A stretch of 64,000 nt of DNA from Pseudomonas sp. Irchel s3f7 (GCF_900187615.1 NZ_FYDO01000018.1:62001-126000), one strand, 5' to 3'. Shown: positions 50,662 through 60,645, counted from the first letter of the stretch. Numbers and translations: made by a program. The notes: generated from the sequence alone by a model not told the origin.

Positions 50662-51852
50662 TTACCGCCCGTGACGGCTCAGCCATTGCCCGGCCAACTG
50701 TCGCGCCTTCGCGTCGGCGATGAACACCGCCTCAAGATCGTCGACCGCGACTACGGCTTCCAGATTCAATACTTCCTCGATAATACTCGCGATTTCCGGG
50801 TAACGAACCCGTCCATCGAGAAATGCTGTCACCGCCACTTCATTCGCTGCATTGAGCATGGCGGGAGCACTATTACTGGCTTCAGCCGCTTGTCGCGCCA
50901 ATCGCAGGCACGGGAAGCGCTCTTCGTCGGGCGTCTGGAAATCCAGGCGCGCAATGGCAAACAGGTCCAGCGGCGCAACCCCCGAATCAATTCGTTCGGG
51001 CCAGGCCAGCGCGTTGGCAATGGGTGTACGCATGTCCGGATTGCCCAACTGCGCCAATACCGAACCGTCGATATAGTCGACCAGCGAGTGAATCACGCTC
51101 TGCGGATGAATCACCACTTCTACCTGCGACGGCTTGGCATCGAACAACCAGCAGGCCTCGATCAACTCAAGGCCCTTGTTCATCATGCTGGCCGAATCGA
51201 CGGAAATCTTGCGACCCATGGACCAGTTCGGGTGCGCACACGCCTGCTCAGGGGAAACATGCGCCAACTCGGCCAGGGGTGTCTGTCGGAACGGACCACC
51301 GGAGGCTGTCAGCAAAATCCGACGCACGCCCACATTGCTTAGACCACGAGAAAAATCCAGCGGCATGCACTGGAAAATCGCGTTGTGCTCACTGTCGATC
51401 GGCAGCAACACCGATCCACTTTTGCGCACGGCCTGCATGAACAAAGCGCCGGACATGACCAGCGCTTCTTTGTTGGCCAGAAGAATTTTCTTGCCAGCCT
51501 CGACCGCCGCCAGGGTCGGGCGCAACCCCGCCGCACCGACAATAGCCGCCATGACTGCATCGACTTCAGGATCGGAAGCCACCTGACACAGCCCTTCCTC
51601 GCCGACCAGCACACGGGTCGAAAGGCCCGCAGCAAGCAGATCATCCTGCAAGCGCCGAGCAGCACCAGCCTCGGGCACCACGGCAAACCGTGGCGAGTGA
51701 CGCACACAAAGCGCAAGCAGTTCACTCAAACGAGTGAACCCACTCAGGGCAAACACTTGATAACGCGCCGGATGCCGCGCAATAACGTCGAGGGTGCTCA
51801 GGCCAATCGAACCCGTAGCCCCCAAAACGGTAATCTGCTGTGGGCGACTCAT
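50662..51852 (-). CDS. dxr: 1-deoxy-D-xylulose 5-phosphate reductoisomerase
   Basis: Dxr makes methylerythritol phosphate, the first committed step of the MEP pathway. The 396-residue protein has the NADPH loop LGATGSIGLSTLDVI at the start, the metal-binding LPIDSEHNAIFQC, LTASGGPFRQ, and WSMGRKISVDSASMMNKGLE. The ATG at 51852 overlaps the cdsA stop (ATGA) and is preferred to an upstream codon at 51867. Confidence 0.98.
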   Translation of the reverse strand: MSRPQQITVLGATGSIGLSTLDVIARHPARYQVFALSGFTRLSELLALCVRHSPRFAVVPEAGAARRLQDDLLAAGLSTRVLVGEEGLCQVASDPEVDAVMAAIVGAAGLRPTLAAVEAGKKILLANKEALVMSGALFMQAVRKSGSVLLPIDSEHNAIFQCMPLDFSRGLSNVGVRRILLTASGGPFRQTPLAELAHVSPEQACAHPNWSMGRKISVDSASMMNKGLELIEACWLFDAKPSQVEVVIHPQSVIHSLVDYIDGSVLAQLGNPDMRTPIANALAWPERIDSGVAPLDLFAIARLDFQTPDEERFPCLRLARQAAEASNSAPAMLNAANEVAVTAFLDGRVRYPEIASIIEEVLNLEAVVAVDDLEAVFIADAKARQLAGQWLSRHGR

Positions 51853-52655
51853 GGCGCTGCCATCCACAGCAGCACGGCAAACACCGGAATGGCTGCTGTC
51901 AGGCTATCGATCCGATCCAGCACACCACCGTGACCCGGCAGCAGGTTACTGCTGTCCTTGATCCCGGACTGGCGCTTGAACATGCTTTCCGTGAGGTCTC
52001 CCACCACCGAAACAAACACAATGACGGCCGCGCCGATCAGCCCCATCAGCAGCTCTGCGAAACTCCAGTCACGTGAAACACCGACGATCGCAGTGATGAC
52101 CAGGCTCAACAACAAGCCGCCATACACCCCTTCCCAGCTTTTGCCGGGACTGACTTGTGGCGCCAGCTTGCGCTTACCAAAGGCCCGACCGGAAAAGTAC
52201 GCTCCAATATCGGCGCCCCAGACCAGTACCATCACCGCCATGATCAACCAGTTACCCAACGGCTCCTGCTTGATCTGCACCAGCCCTTGCCAGGCCGGCA
52301 GTAAAATCAGCAGCCCGATGACCAGCTTGCACGCTGCACTGGCCCAGTGCTCGCTGCTGCGGGGGTACGTCAGCACCAGATACGTCGCCACACCCCACCA
52401 GAGCACCGACGCGCCCAACACCCAAGGTGCCAGGCCCGGCAAGATATGCATGACAAACAGTATTGCCGCGACAACCACAGCGTACGCGACCCGAATCGGC
52501 TGAGCGGTAAAGCCTGCCAAACGAGCCCATTCCCAAGCACCAAGGGTCACGACCAGACCGATAAACAGCGCAAAACCGGACCCCTCCAGCAGGAAAAACC
52601 CGCAGAGGGCAATCGGCAGCAGGATCAGCGCGGTGATGATTCGTTGTTTAAGCAT
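51849..52655 (-). CDS. cdsA: Phosphatidate cytidylyltransferase
   Basis: CdsA makes CDP-diacylglycerol from phosphatidic acid and CTP, the precursor of all membrane phospholipids. The 268-residue membrane protein has about seven hydrophobic helices and the C-terminal signature SMFKRQSGIKDSSNLLPGHG. SPGKSWEGVYGG lies in the preceding loop. It shares one base with uppS (TAATG) and overlaps dxr by four. Confidence 0.97.
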   Translation of the reverse strand: MLKQRIITALILLPIALCGFFLLEGSGFALFIGLVVTLGAWEWARLAGFTAQPIRVAYAVVVAAILFVMHILPGLAPWVLGASVLWWGVATYLVLTYPRSSEHWASAACKLVIGLLILLPAWQGLVQIKQEPLGNWLIMAVMVLVWGADIGAYFSGRAFGKRKLAPQVSPGKSWEGVYGGLLLSLVITAIVGVSRDWSFAELLMGLIGAAVIVFVSVVGDLTESMFKRQSGIKDSSNLLPGHGGVLDRIDSLTAAIPVFAVLLWMAAP

Positions 52656-53410
52656 TAAACCCGGGCTCCAGCCTCGACCTGCTCGCTCGTTTTACCGAAG
52701 CGACGCTGGCGGGATGCGAAATCGGCCAGCGCGTTACGCATGGCATCGTGTTTGAAGTCCGGCCAGAACAGGTCGGAAAAGTACAACTCGGCGTAGGCCA
52801 GCTGCCACAGCAGGAAGTTGCTGATGCGGTGCTCGCCACCGGTGCGGATGCACAGATCCGGCAACGGCAGGTCGCCGGTTGCCAGGCAGGTCTGCAGCAA
52901 CTCCGGCGTGATGTCTTCCGGACGCAGGTGCCCAGCCTGAACTTCTCGAGCCAGTCGCTGCGCGGCTTGCGCGATATCCCACTGACCGCCGTAGTTGGCG
53001 GCGATCTGCAGAACGAAACGATTGGCACCGGCCGTCATGGTCTCGGCCTCACGCATGGCTGCCTGAAGCTCGGGATGGAAGCGCGAACGATCACCAATGA
53101 TGCGTAAACTGATGTTGTTGTCGTTGAGGCGCTTGGCCTCACGACGCAACGCCTTGAAGAACAAATCCATCAATGCACTGACTTCATCGGCCGGGCGCTG
53201 CCAGTTCTCACTGGAAAACGCGAACAGGGTCAATACTTCGACCCCGGACTCAGCACACACCTCAATGACCGCGCGAACCGCGTCCACGCCCGCCTTATGC
53301 CCGGCAACGCCTGGCATAAAGCGTTTTTTTGCCCAGCGATTATTACCATCCATGATGATCGCGACATGACGCGGCACTGATGCCGGCGCAGTCTTCTTGG
53401 TCTTTTCCAT
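52655..53410 (-). CDS. uppS: Undecaprenyl (di-trans,poly-cis) diphosphate synthase
   Basis: UppS builds the C55 carrier lipid for peptidoglycan and O-antigen from isoprenoid units. The 251-residue protein has HVAIIMDGNNRWAKKR with the catalytic Asp, FSSENWQRP and the C-terminal signature DLCIRTGGEHRISNFLLWQ. It starts 13 bases after frr and is coupled to cdsA by a one-base overlap. Confidence 0.98.
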   Translation of the reverse strand: MEKTKKTAPASVPRHVAIIMDGNNRWAKKRFMPGVAGHKAGVDAVRAVIEVCAESGVEVLTLFAFSSENWQRPADEVSALMDLFFKALRREAKRLNDNNISLRIIGDRSRFHPELQAAMREAETMTAGANRFVLQIAANYGGQWDIAQAAQRLAREVQAGHLRPEDITPELLQTCLATGDLPLPDLCIRTGGEHRISNFLLWQLAYAELYFSDLFWPDFKHDAMRNALADFASRQRRFGKTSEQVEAGARV

Positions 53411-53423
53411 GAAAGCTCGACCC

Positions 53424-53981
53424 TTATACGGCCATCAGGTCTTTTTCTTTCTGCGCCAAATCCGCGTCGATTTTTGCCACGAATTTCTTGGTCAGATCGT
53501 CGATTTCGCCCGTAGCGCGACGTTCTTCGTCTTCACTAATGGCCTTTTCCTTGACCAGATCCTTGAGCTGGCTGTTCGCATCGCGACGGATGTTGCGCAC
53601 GGCAACACGAGCGTCTTCAGCAACGTCACGGGCCTGCTTGGTGAAGCCCTTACGGGTTTCTTCGGTCAGGGCCGGCATGGAGATCAGCAGCAGTTCGCCA
53701 AGGTTGGTCGGGTTCAGGTTCAGACCTGCGCTACCGATAGCCTTGTCGACGGCACCCAGCATGTTGCGTTCAAAGGCAACCACTTGCAGGGTACGGGCGT
53801 CCTTAACGGTGATGTTGGCCACTTGCTTGATCGGGGTGTCGGAGCCGTAGTACGGCACCATCACACCTTCCAGAATGCTTGGGTGCGCCTGGCCGGTACG
53901 AATACGGCCGAAGTTGTGCGCCAGCGATTCGACGGATTTCTGCATGCGCTCTTGAGCGTCTTTCTTGATTTCGTTGATCAT
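53424..53981 (-). CDS. frr: Ribosome recycling factor
   Basis: Frr with EF-G splits the post-termination ribosome. The 185-residue protein has the standard length and motifs: MINEIKKDAQERMQKSVESL, RTGQAHPSILEGVMVPYYG, and a central beta/alpha domain followed by the long helix to LAQKEKDLMAV. It overlaps the pyrH stop by four bases (ATGA). Confidence 0.98.
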   Translation of the reverse strand: MINEIKKDAQERMQKSVESLAHNFGRIRTGQAHPSILEGVMVPYYGSDTPIKQVANITVKDARTLQVVAFERNMLGAVDKAIGSAGLNLNPTNLGELLLISMPALTEETRKGFTKQARDVAEDARVAVRNIRRDANSQLKDLVKEKAISEDEERRATGEIDDLTKKFVAKIDADLAQKEKDLMAV

Positions 53982-54721
53982 TGTTGGCCTTCCTCGATCA
54001 GGGTCCCTTCAGCGCCGCCATGCACGATGTTCAGCAGGGCGCCGGGCTTGTTCATGTTAAATACGCGCAGCGGCATCTTGTGGTCGCGGCACAGACAAAT
54101 GGCCGTCAGATCCATCACGCCCAGCTTGCGATCCAGCACTTCATCGTAGGTCAGATGATCGAACTTCTCGGCATGCGGGTCTTTGAATGGGTCCGCGGTG
54201 TAAACGCCATCGACCTTGGTCGCCTTGAGCACGACATCGGCATCGATTTCGATTGCACGCAGGCAAGCTGCCGAATCCGTGGTGAAGAACGGATTACCGG
54301 TACCCGCCGCGAAAATCACGACTTCCTTGGCGTTCAGGTGACGCATGGCTTTGCGACGATCATAGTGATCGGTCACACCCACCATGGAAATGGCCGACAT
54401 CACGATGGCCGAGATATTGGCACGTTCCAGCGCATCGCGCATGGCCAGGGCGTTCATCACAGTGGCCAGCATGCCCATGTGGTCGCCTGTCACCCGATCC
54501 ATGCCTGCTGCGCTCAGCGCTGCACCACGGAACAGGTTGCCGCCGCCGATGACCAGACCGACCTGAACGCCGATACCGACCAACTGGCCAACTTCCAGTG
54601 CCATGCGATCCAGAACTTTCGGGTCGATCCCGAACTCTTCCGAGCCCATCAGGGCCTCGCCGCTAAGCTTGAGTAGAATGCGTTTATAGCGAGCCTGATA
54701 ACCACTGCCCTGCTGAGCCAT
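53978..54721 (-). CDS. pyrH: UMP kinase
   Basis: PyrH phosphorylates UMP to UDP for pyrimidine synthesis. The 247-residue amino-acid-kinase-fold protein has KRILLKLSGEALMG, VIGGGNLFRG, the UMP-site TDSAACLRAIEI and the final MNKPGALLNIVHG. It lies about 210 bases after tsf, across the tsf terminator, so it probably has its own promoter and leads the frr-uppS-cdsA-dxr-rseP-bamA run. Confidence 0.98.
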   Translation of the reverse strand: MAQQGSGYQARYKRILLKLSGEALMGSEEFGIDPKVLDRMALEVGQLVGIGVQVGLVIGGGNLFRGAALSAAGMDRVTGDHMGMLATVMNALAMRDALERANISAIVMSAISMVGVTDHYDRRKAMRHLNAKEVVIFAAGTGNPFFTTDSAACLRAIEIDADVVLKATKVDGVYTADPFKDPHAEKFDHLTYDEVLDRKLGVMDLTAICLCRDHKMPLRVFNMNKPGALLNIVHGGAEGTLIEEGQQ

Positions 54722-54872
54722 TGCGAATCTCTCCTGCGGCGTATTTTAAAAATTCTTTGCTAGCTGTTTACAGCTGGCGTTCACTCTAACTGGCGCTGCG
54801 TCAGCGCCATCGGAACATGGCTTTGTAAGCCAGTTCCCAACGGAAACCAATAAAAAACTGGTCCCCATCTGA

Positions 54873-54906
54873 AAAGAGGCTGCGCGCGTGAGCGGGCAGC
54901 CTCTTC
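54873..54906 (-). terminator. Intrinsic terminator of tsf
   Basis: AAGAGGCTGC pairs with GCAGCCTCTT across a 12-base loop, followed on the minus strand by TTC. It lies about 24 bases after the tsf stop. Confidence 0.75.
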
Positions 54907-54929
54907 AGGGCGACAGTTAAAAAACCGTC

Positions 54930-55793
54930 TTATTGCTTGGCAGCAGCCAGTTGAGCAGCAACTTCTTCAGCGAAGTTATCAACTGGTTTCTCGATGCCTT
55001 CGCCTACTTTGAAGTAGGTGAAGGATACGATTTCAGCGCCGGCTTTCTTGGCCAATGCACCCACGGTGATTTCCGGGTTCATGACGAAAGCTTGCTCAAC
55101 CAGACTGGCTTCAGCCAGGAACTTGGTGATACGGCCAGCGATCATCTTCTCGACGATTTCAGCTGGCTTGCCTTTCATCTTGTCTTCGTTCAGCGACAGG
55201 AAAACGGCTTTCTCACGCTCGATGGCTTCTGGCGAAACCTGCGATGGCAGCAGGAACTCAGGGTTGCTTGCAGCCACGTGCATGGCGATCTCTTTGGCCA
55301 GCTGAACATCGCCGCCCTTGAGAACAACAGCAACACCGATCTTGTTACCGTGCAGGTAGGTGCCGACAACGTCGCCCTCTACGCGCACCAGGCGACGGAT
55401 GTTGACGTTTTCGCCAACTTTGGCCACCAGGGCTTCACGAGCCGATTCCTGAGCGGCGATCAGCGGAGCTGCGTCGGTCAGTTTTTCGTCGAAAGCTTTT
55501 TCTACGCTGGCAGCAACGAAGTTTTTGAAGTCGTCTTGCAGGGCCAGGAAGTCGGTCTGCGAGTTGACTTCCAGCAGCACGGCTACCTTGTCGTCAGCCT
55601 TGATGGCGATAGCGCCTTCAGCGGCAACGTTGCCCGCCTTCTTGGCAGCCTTGATGGCGCCCGAAGCACGCATGTCATCAATGGCTTTCTCGATGTCGCC
55701 GCCGGCCTTGGTCAAGGCCTTTTTGCAATCCATCATGCCTTCGCCGGTACGCTCGCGCAGTTCTTTGACCAACGCTGCAGTAATCTCTGCCAT
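54930..55793 (-). CDS. tsf: Translation elongation factor Ts
   Basis: EF-Ts is the nucleotide exchange factor for EF-Tu. The 287-residue protein has the UBA-like N-terminus (ITAALVKELRERTGEGMMDCKKAL), the dimer-contact motif LLEVNSQTDFLA and IAMHVAASNPEFL. The length is standard. It is cotranscribed with rpsB, with a strong hairpin between them. Confidence 0.98.
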   Translation of the reverse strand: MAEITAALVKELRERTGEGMMDCKKALTKAGGDIEKAIDDMRASGAIKAAKKAGNVAAEGAIAIKADDKVAVLLEVNSQTDFLALQDDFKNFVAASVEKAFDEKLTDAAPLIAAQESAREALVAKVGENVNIRRLVRVEGDVVGTYLHGNKIGVAVVLKGGDVQLAKEIAMHVAASNPEFLLPSQVSPEAIEREKAVFLSLNEDKMKGKPAEIVEKMIAGRITKFLAEASLVEQAFVMNPEITVGALAKKAGAEIVSFTYFKVGEGIEKPVDNFAEEVAAQLAAAKQ

Positions 55794-55927
55794 TTCAAAA
55801 TCCTCTTGGATAGGTTTTCAACCATTCCACCCGATCGAACGGGCGTTCAATTCTTCCCGAACCACCCTTGTTAGCTGCCGCACGTTACAAATAGAACAGT
55901 GGGCGCCGACAAATGGTTTTCGAGGTG

Positions 55928-55956
55928 GCAAAAAGGGGGCCAAGCCCCCTTTTTGC
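55928..55956 (-). terminator. Strong hairpin terminator between rpsB and tsf
   Basis: AAAAAGGGGGC-CAA-GCCCCCTTTTT lies 27 bases after the rpsB stop and reads as an intrinsic terminator on both strands. It would cut expression of tsf relative to rpsB, in line with the higher demand for S2, or tsf may have a second promoter. Confidence 0.85.
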
Positions 55957-55982
55957 TTACTGAGTCAACGCCAAGGCGTCAA

Positions 55983-56720
55983 TTACTCAGCTGCAGCCTG
56001 AGTTTCTTCAGCTGCGAACTCTACAGTGCCGCCGGAAACATTGTTGCGACCACGGATAACAGCGTCAGCCATCGAACCCATGTACAGCTGGATAGCGCGG
56101 ATTGCGTCATCGTTGCCTGGGATGATGTAGTCAACGCCTTCCGGGCTGCTGTTGGTATCGACTACGCCGATAACCGGGATGCCCAGCTTGTTGGCTTCGG
56201 TGATCGCGATGCGCTCGTGATCAACGTCGATAACGAACAGAGCGTCTGGCAGACCGCCCATGTCCTTGATACCACCCAGGGAACGATCCAGCTTTTCCAG
56301 GTCACGGGAGCGCATCAGCGCTTCTTTCTTGGTCAGCTTGGCGAAAGTACCGTCTTCGGCTTGTACTTCAAGGTCACGCAGACGCTTGATGGAAGCACGG
56401 ATGGTTTTGAAGTTGGTCAGCATGCCGCCCAACCAGCGGTGATCGACGTACGGCGAACCGCAACGTGCTGCTTCTTCAGCAACGATCTTGCCAGCGGAAC
56501 GCTTGGTGCCGACGAACAGAATCTTGTTTTTGCCCTGGGCCAGACGCTCTACGAAAGTCAAAGCTTCGTTGAACATTGGCAGGGTTTTTTCAAGGTTGAT
56601 GATGTGGATCTTGTTACGCGCGCCGAAAATGTATTTACCCATTTTCGGGTTCCAGTAACGGGTCTGGTGACCGAAGTGCACACCGGCCTTCAGCATATCG
56701 CGCATGTTGACTTGGGACAT
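55983..56720 (-). CDS. rpsB: 30S ribosomal protein S2
   Basis: S2 sits on the back of the small subunit and is needed for S1 binding. The 245-residue protein begins MSQVNMRDMLKAGVHFGHQ and has TRYWNPKMGKYIFGARN and VIDVDHERIAITEANKLGIP, with a C-terminal acidic tail. In gammaproteobacteria S2 represses its own mRNA through the leader described upstream. AAGGAA precedes the ATG. Confidence 0.98.
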   Translation of the reverse strand: MSQVNMRDMLKAGVHFGHQTRYWNPKMGKYIFGARNKIHIINLEKTLPMFNEALTFVERLAQGKNKILFVGTKRSAGKIVAEEAARCGSPYVDHRWLGGMLTNFKTIRASIKRLRDLEVQAEDGTFAKLTKKEALMRSRDLEKLDRSLGGIKDMGGLPDALFVIDVDHERIAITEANKLGIPVIGVVDTNSSPEGVDYIIPGNDDAIRAIQLYMGSMADAVIRGRNNVSGGTVEFAAEETQAAAE

Positions 56721-56853
56721 GATAGTTCCTTAATAAGTCGGGTTTGGCCTCCACGTATCCCAATGACCAACCAGCAGCTTCAGCTGAAGGCACCCAGGTC
56801 ATCGTGTCGACACGTGTGTGGATTTAGGCTTTTCGGGGCATCCCCGGAAAGCG
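56721..56853 (-). promoter_or_regulatory. rpsB promoter and probable S2-binding leader
   Basis: On the minus strand a -10 (TATAAA, 56860-56865) predicts a start near 56853 and a 130-base leader. It holds a hairpin CGGGG-ATG-CCCCG (about 56835-56847) and a second structured part around GGTGCCTTCAGCTGAAGC (about 56770-56790). Leaders of this size bind S2 and autoregulate rpsB-tsf in other gammaproteobacteria. The rest of the gap to map (56866-57091) holds only the map promoter area, with TAGAAT at 57005-57010. Confidence 0.55.
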
Positions 56854-57091
56854 GCGCATTTTATATCATAAGACAGGGGAAAACGGAACCCGGATTCTGA
56901 AATCCCGGCAGGCGCTTTGCGCAGCCCCTTGGAATCAGCCAAGAATGCACCATTCTATAGAGAGAAGCGATGCACTCAGGCGCAGATTTGCGCTGATCGT
57001 CTGGTAGAATCGCATTTTTCAGGGCTGCGAAGTTCGATCGCGCAACGCCCTTTCCGTTTAAAAAGCGCCATTGAGCGCAGAGAGAGCCTGT

Positions 57092-57874
57092 ATGACCGTC
57101 AACCTCAAAACCCCCGAGGACATCGCAAAAATGCGTGTCGCCGGCAAACTGGCCGCCGATGTGCTGGAAATGATTGCTGAATACGTCAAGCCCGGCATAA
57201 CCACTGATCAGCTGAACCAGATCTGCCATGACTACATCGTCAACGAGCAGAAGGCCATCCCTGCCCCGCTCAACTACAAGGGCTACCCAAAGTCGATCTG
57301 CACGTCGATCAACCATGTGGTCTGCCACGGCATCCCGAACGACAAGCCGTTGAAGGATGGCGACACCCTGAACATCGACGTCACGGTCATCAAGGATGGC
57401 TACCACGGCGATACCAGCCGCATGTTCCACGTCGGCAGCGTGCCGGTCTGGGCCGAGCGCCTGTCCCAAGTGACCCAGGAATGCATGTACAAGGCGATTG
57501 AAATCGTCAAACCCGGCTGCCGCCTGGGTGACATCGGCGAAATCATTCAGAAGCACGCTGAAAAGAACGGTTTCTCGGTGGTTCGCGAATTCTGCGGCCA
57601 TGGCATCGGCAAGGTGTTCCACGAAGAGCCGCAAATCCTGCATTACGGTCGTGCCGGCACCGGTATGGAGCTGAAAGCGGGCATGACCTTCACCATCGAA
57701 CCGATGATCAACCAGGGCCGCGCCGACACCAAAGTGCTGGGCGACGGCTGGACCGCGATCACCAAGGACCGCAAGCTGTCGGCCCAATGGGAACACACCC
57801 TGCTGGTGACCGAAACCGGCTACGAGATCTTCACCCTGCGCAGCGATGACACCATCCCCCGCGTTTCGGCCTGA
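57092..57874 (+). CDS. map: Methionine aminopeptidase
   Basis: Map removes N-terminal methionine from new proteins. The 260-residue type I enzyme has the five metal ligands in context: Asp in NIDVTVIKDGYHGDTSRMF (two), His in GHGIGKVFHEEP, Glu in FTIEPM, and Glu in QWEHTLLVTE. The start at 57092 (MTVNLKTPEDIAKMR) has AGAGAG just upstream; an upstream in-frame codon at 57071 is less likely. It is divergent from rpsB and read toward glnD. Confidence 0.97.
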   Translation: MTVNLKTPEDIAKMRVAGKLAADVLEMIAEYVKPGITTDQLNQICHDYIVNEQKAIPAPLNYKGYPKSICTSINHVVCHGIPNDKPLKDGDTLNIDVTVIKDGYHGDTSRMFHVGSVPVWAERLSQVTQECMYKAIEIVKPGCRLGDIGEIIQKHAEKNGFSVVREFCGHGIGKVFHEEPQILHYGRAGTGMELKAGMTFTIEPMINQGRADTKVLGDGWTAITKDRKLSAQWEHTLLVTETGYEIFTLRSDDTIPRVSA

Positions 57875-57915
57875 TCCCGACACCGACTACAGCCTATAGA
57901 AAGGAAAGCCAATCG

Positions 57916-60618
57916 ATGCCGCAGGTGGATCCCGAACTCTTCGACCGCGGCCAGTTCCAGGCCGAACTGGCCCTGAAGGCAAGCCCCATCGCTGCCTTCA
58001 AGAAGGCGATCCGCCAGGCCCGCGAAGTGCTCGACGCACGCTTTCGCAGCGGCCGGGATATTCGTCGGCTGATCGAGGATCGCGCCTGGTTCGTCGATAA
58101 CATCCTGCAAAAGGCCTGGGATCAGTTCAACTGGAGCGAGGACGCCGACATTGCGCTGGTCGCGGTCGGCGGCTACGGTCGCGGTGAATTGCACCCTTAT
58201 TCCGACATCGATTTGCTGATCCTGCTGGACAGCGCCGACCACGAAGTTTTCCGCGATTCCATCGAGCGTTTTCTGACGCTGTTGTGGGACATTGGTCTGG
58301 AAGTCGGCCAGAGCGTTCGCTCGGTCGATGAATGCGCCGTCGAGGCCCGTGCCGACCTGACAGTCGTCACCAACCTGATGGAAAGCCGCACCATCGCCGG
58401 CCCCGAACGCTTGCGCCAACGCATGCTGGATGTCACCAACACCGGCCACATGTGGCCAAGCAAGGACTTTTTCCTGGCCAAACGCGCCGAGCAGAAGGCC
58501 CGACACCACAAATACAACGACACCGAGTACAACCTGGAACCCAACGTCAAAGGCTCGCCCGGCGGACTGCGGGATATCCAGACGATTTTGTGGGTGGCCC
58601 GTCGCGAATACGGCACCTTGAACCTGCGCGCACTGGCTGGCGAAGGCTTTCTGGTCGAGAGCGAAAACGCTTTGCTGGCGTCCTCACAGGAGTTTCTGTG
58701 GAAGGTTCGTTACGCCCTGCACATGCTCGCCGGGCGCTCCGAAGACCGCCTGCTGTTCGATCACCAGCGCACCATCGCCGGGCTGCTGGGTTTTGTTGGC
58801 GATGACGCCAAGCAAGCCATCGAAAACTTCATGCAGCAGTATTACCGGGTGGTGATGAGCATTGCCCAGCTCAGCGACCTGATCATCCAGCACTTCGAGG
58901 AAGTCATCCTCGCGCCGGAAGACGAAGCGCCGCCACAGCCGATCAACGCACGGTTCCAGCTGCATGACGGTTATATCGAGGCGCGCAACGACAACGTGTT
59001 CCGCCGCACGCCGTTCGCCATGCTCGAAATTTTCGTGCTGATGGCCCAGCAGCCGGAAATCAAAGGCGTGCGCGCCGACACCATTCGCTTGCTGCGCGAG
59101 AACCGTCACCTGATCGATGACGACTTCCGCAATGACATACGCAACACCAGCCTGTTCATCGAACTGTTCAAATGCAAGTTCGGCATCCACCGCAACCTGC
59201 GTCGAATGAACCGTTACGGCATCCTCGGGCGTTATCTGCCGGAGTTCGGCTTTATTGTCGGGCAGATGCAACACGACCTGTTTCATATCTATACGGTCGA
59301 TGCCCACACCCTGAACCTGATCAAACACCTGCGTAAGTTGCAGTACACCCAGGTGTCGGAAAAATTCCCGCTGGCCAGCAAAACCATGGGCAAGCTGCCC
59401 AAGCCCGAGCTGATTTACATGGCCGGCCTGTACCACGACATCGGCAAGGGACGGCACGGTGACCACTCGGACATCGGCGCAGTGGACGCCGAGGCCTTTT
59501 GCCAGCGTCATCAGCTACCCGCCTGGGACAGCCGTCTGATCGTGTGGCTGGTGCAAAACCACCTGATGATGTCGACCACCGCCCAGCGCAAGGACTTATC
59601 CGACCCGCAGGTGATTCACGATTTCGCGCAGATTGTCGGCGATGAAGTCCATCTCGATTACCTGTACGTGCTGACTGTCTCCGATATCAACGCCACCAAC
59701 CCGACGCTGTGGAATTCCTGGCGCGCCAGCCTGTTGCGCCAGCTCTACACCGAGACCAAGCGTGCATTGCGTCGCGGCCTGGAAAACCCTGTGGACCGCG
59801 AAGAGCAGATCCGTCAGACCCAGAGCGCCGCCCTGGACATCCTGGTGCGCGGCGGTACCGATCCGGACGATGTCGAGCAGTTGTGGGCGCAGCTGGGCGA
59901 TGATTATTTCTTGCGCCACACCGCCGGTGACGTCGCCTGGCACACGGATGCGATCCTCCAGCAGCCGACCGACGGCGGGCCACTGGTGCTGATCAAGGAA
60001 ACCACCCAGCGCGAGTTCGAGGGTGGCACACAGATTTTCATTTACGCACCGGACCAGCACGACTTTTTCGCCGTGACCGTGGCCGCGATGGATCAGCTCA
60101 ACCTGAACATTCACGACGCCCGGGTCATCACGTCCAGCAGCCAGTTCACACTCGACACCTACATCGTGCTCGACACCGACGGCGATTCGATTGGCGACAA
60201 CCCGGCGCGGGTCAAACAGATCCGCGAGGGCCTGACTGAAGCCCTGCGCAACCCGGATGACTACCCGACGATCATCCAGCGCCGGGTTCCGCGCCAGCTC
60301 AAGCATTTCGCCTTTGCACCCCAAGTGACGATCCACAACGACGCCCAGCGCCCGGTGACGGTCCTCGAACTTACTGCTCCCGACCGCCCGGGGTTGTTGG
60401 CGCGCATTGGCACGATCTTCCTGGAGTTCGACCTGTCGCTGCAGAACGCCAAGATCGCCACCCTCGGCGAACGGGTGGAAGACGTGTTCTTCATCACCGA
60501 CGCGCATAACCAGCCGCTGTCCGATCCATTGCTGTGCAGTCGTTTGCAGGATGCGATCGTCGAGCAGCTGAGCGTCAACCACGAACCCAATATCAAACTG
60601 TCGCGCATCAGCATCTGA
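57916..60618 (+). CDS. glnD: Bifunctional PII uridylyltransferase/uridylyl-removing enzyme
   Basis: GlnD senses glutamine and uridylylates or deuridylylates the PII proteins GlnB/GlnK, setting nitrogen control. The 900-residue protein has a nucleotidyltransferase domain (GGYGRGELHPYSDIDLLIL at about 78-96), a central HD domain for removal (HDIGKGRHGDHSD), and two C-terminal ACT domains (about 710-790 and 815-900, the second with VLELTAPDRPGLLARIG). AAAGGAAAG precedes the ATG. It is read 41 bases after map. Confidence 0.98.
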   Translation: MPQVDPELFDRGQFQAELALKASPIAAFKKAIRQAREVLDARFRSGRDIRRLIEDRAWFVDNILQKAWDQFNWSEDADIALVAVGGYGRGELHPYSDIDLLILLDSADHEVFRDSIERFLTLLWDIGLEVGQSVRSVDECAVEARADLTVVTNLMESRTIAGPERLRQRMLDVTNTGHMWPSKDFFLAKRAEQKARHHKYNDTEYNLEPNVKGSPGGLRDIQTILWVARREYGTLNLRALAGEGFLVESENALLASSQEFLWKVRYALHMLAGRSEDRLLFDHQRTIAGLLGFVGDDAKQAIENFMQQYYRVVMSIAQLSDLIIQHFEEVILAPEDEAPPQPINARFQLHDGYIEARNDNVFRRTPFAMLEIFVLMAQQPEIKGVRADTIRLLRENRHLIDDDFRNDIRNTSLFIELFKCKFGIHRNLRRMNRYGILGRYLPEFGFIVGQMQHDLFHIYTVDAHTLNLIKHLRKLQYTQVSEKFPLASKTMGKLPKPELIYMAGLYHDIGKGRHGDHSDIGAVDAEAFCQRHQLPAWDSRLIVWLVQNHLMMSTTAQRKDLSDPQVIHDFAQIVGDEVHLDYLYVLTVSDINATNPTLWNSWRASLLRQLYTETKRALRRGLENPVDREEQIRQTQSAALDILVRGGTDPDDVEQLWAQLGDDYFLRHTAGDVAWHTDAILQQPTDGGPLVLIKETTQREFEGGTQIFIYAPDQHDFFAVTVAAMDQLNLNIHDARVITSSSQFTLDTYIVLDTDGDSIGDNPARVKQIREGLTEALRNPDDYPTIIQRRVPRQLKHFAFAPQVTIHNDAQRPVTVLELTAPDRPGLLARIGTIFLEFDLSLQNAKIATLGERVEDVFFITDAHNQPLSDPLLCSRLQDAIVEQLSVNHEPNIKLSRISI

Positions 60619-60645
60619 ATCAATCCGGGGGGCGAACCTGCCCTT

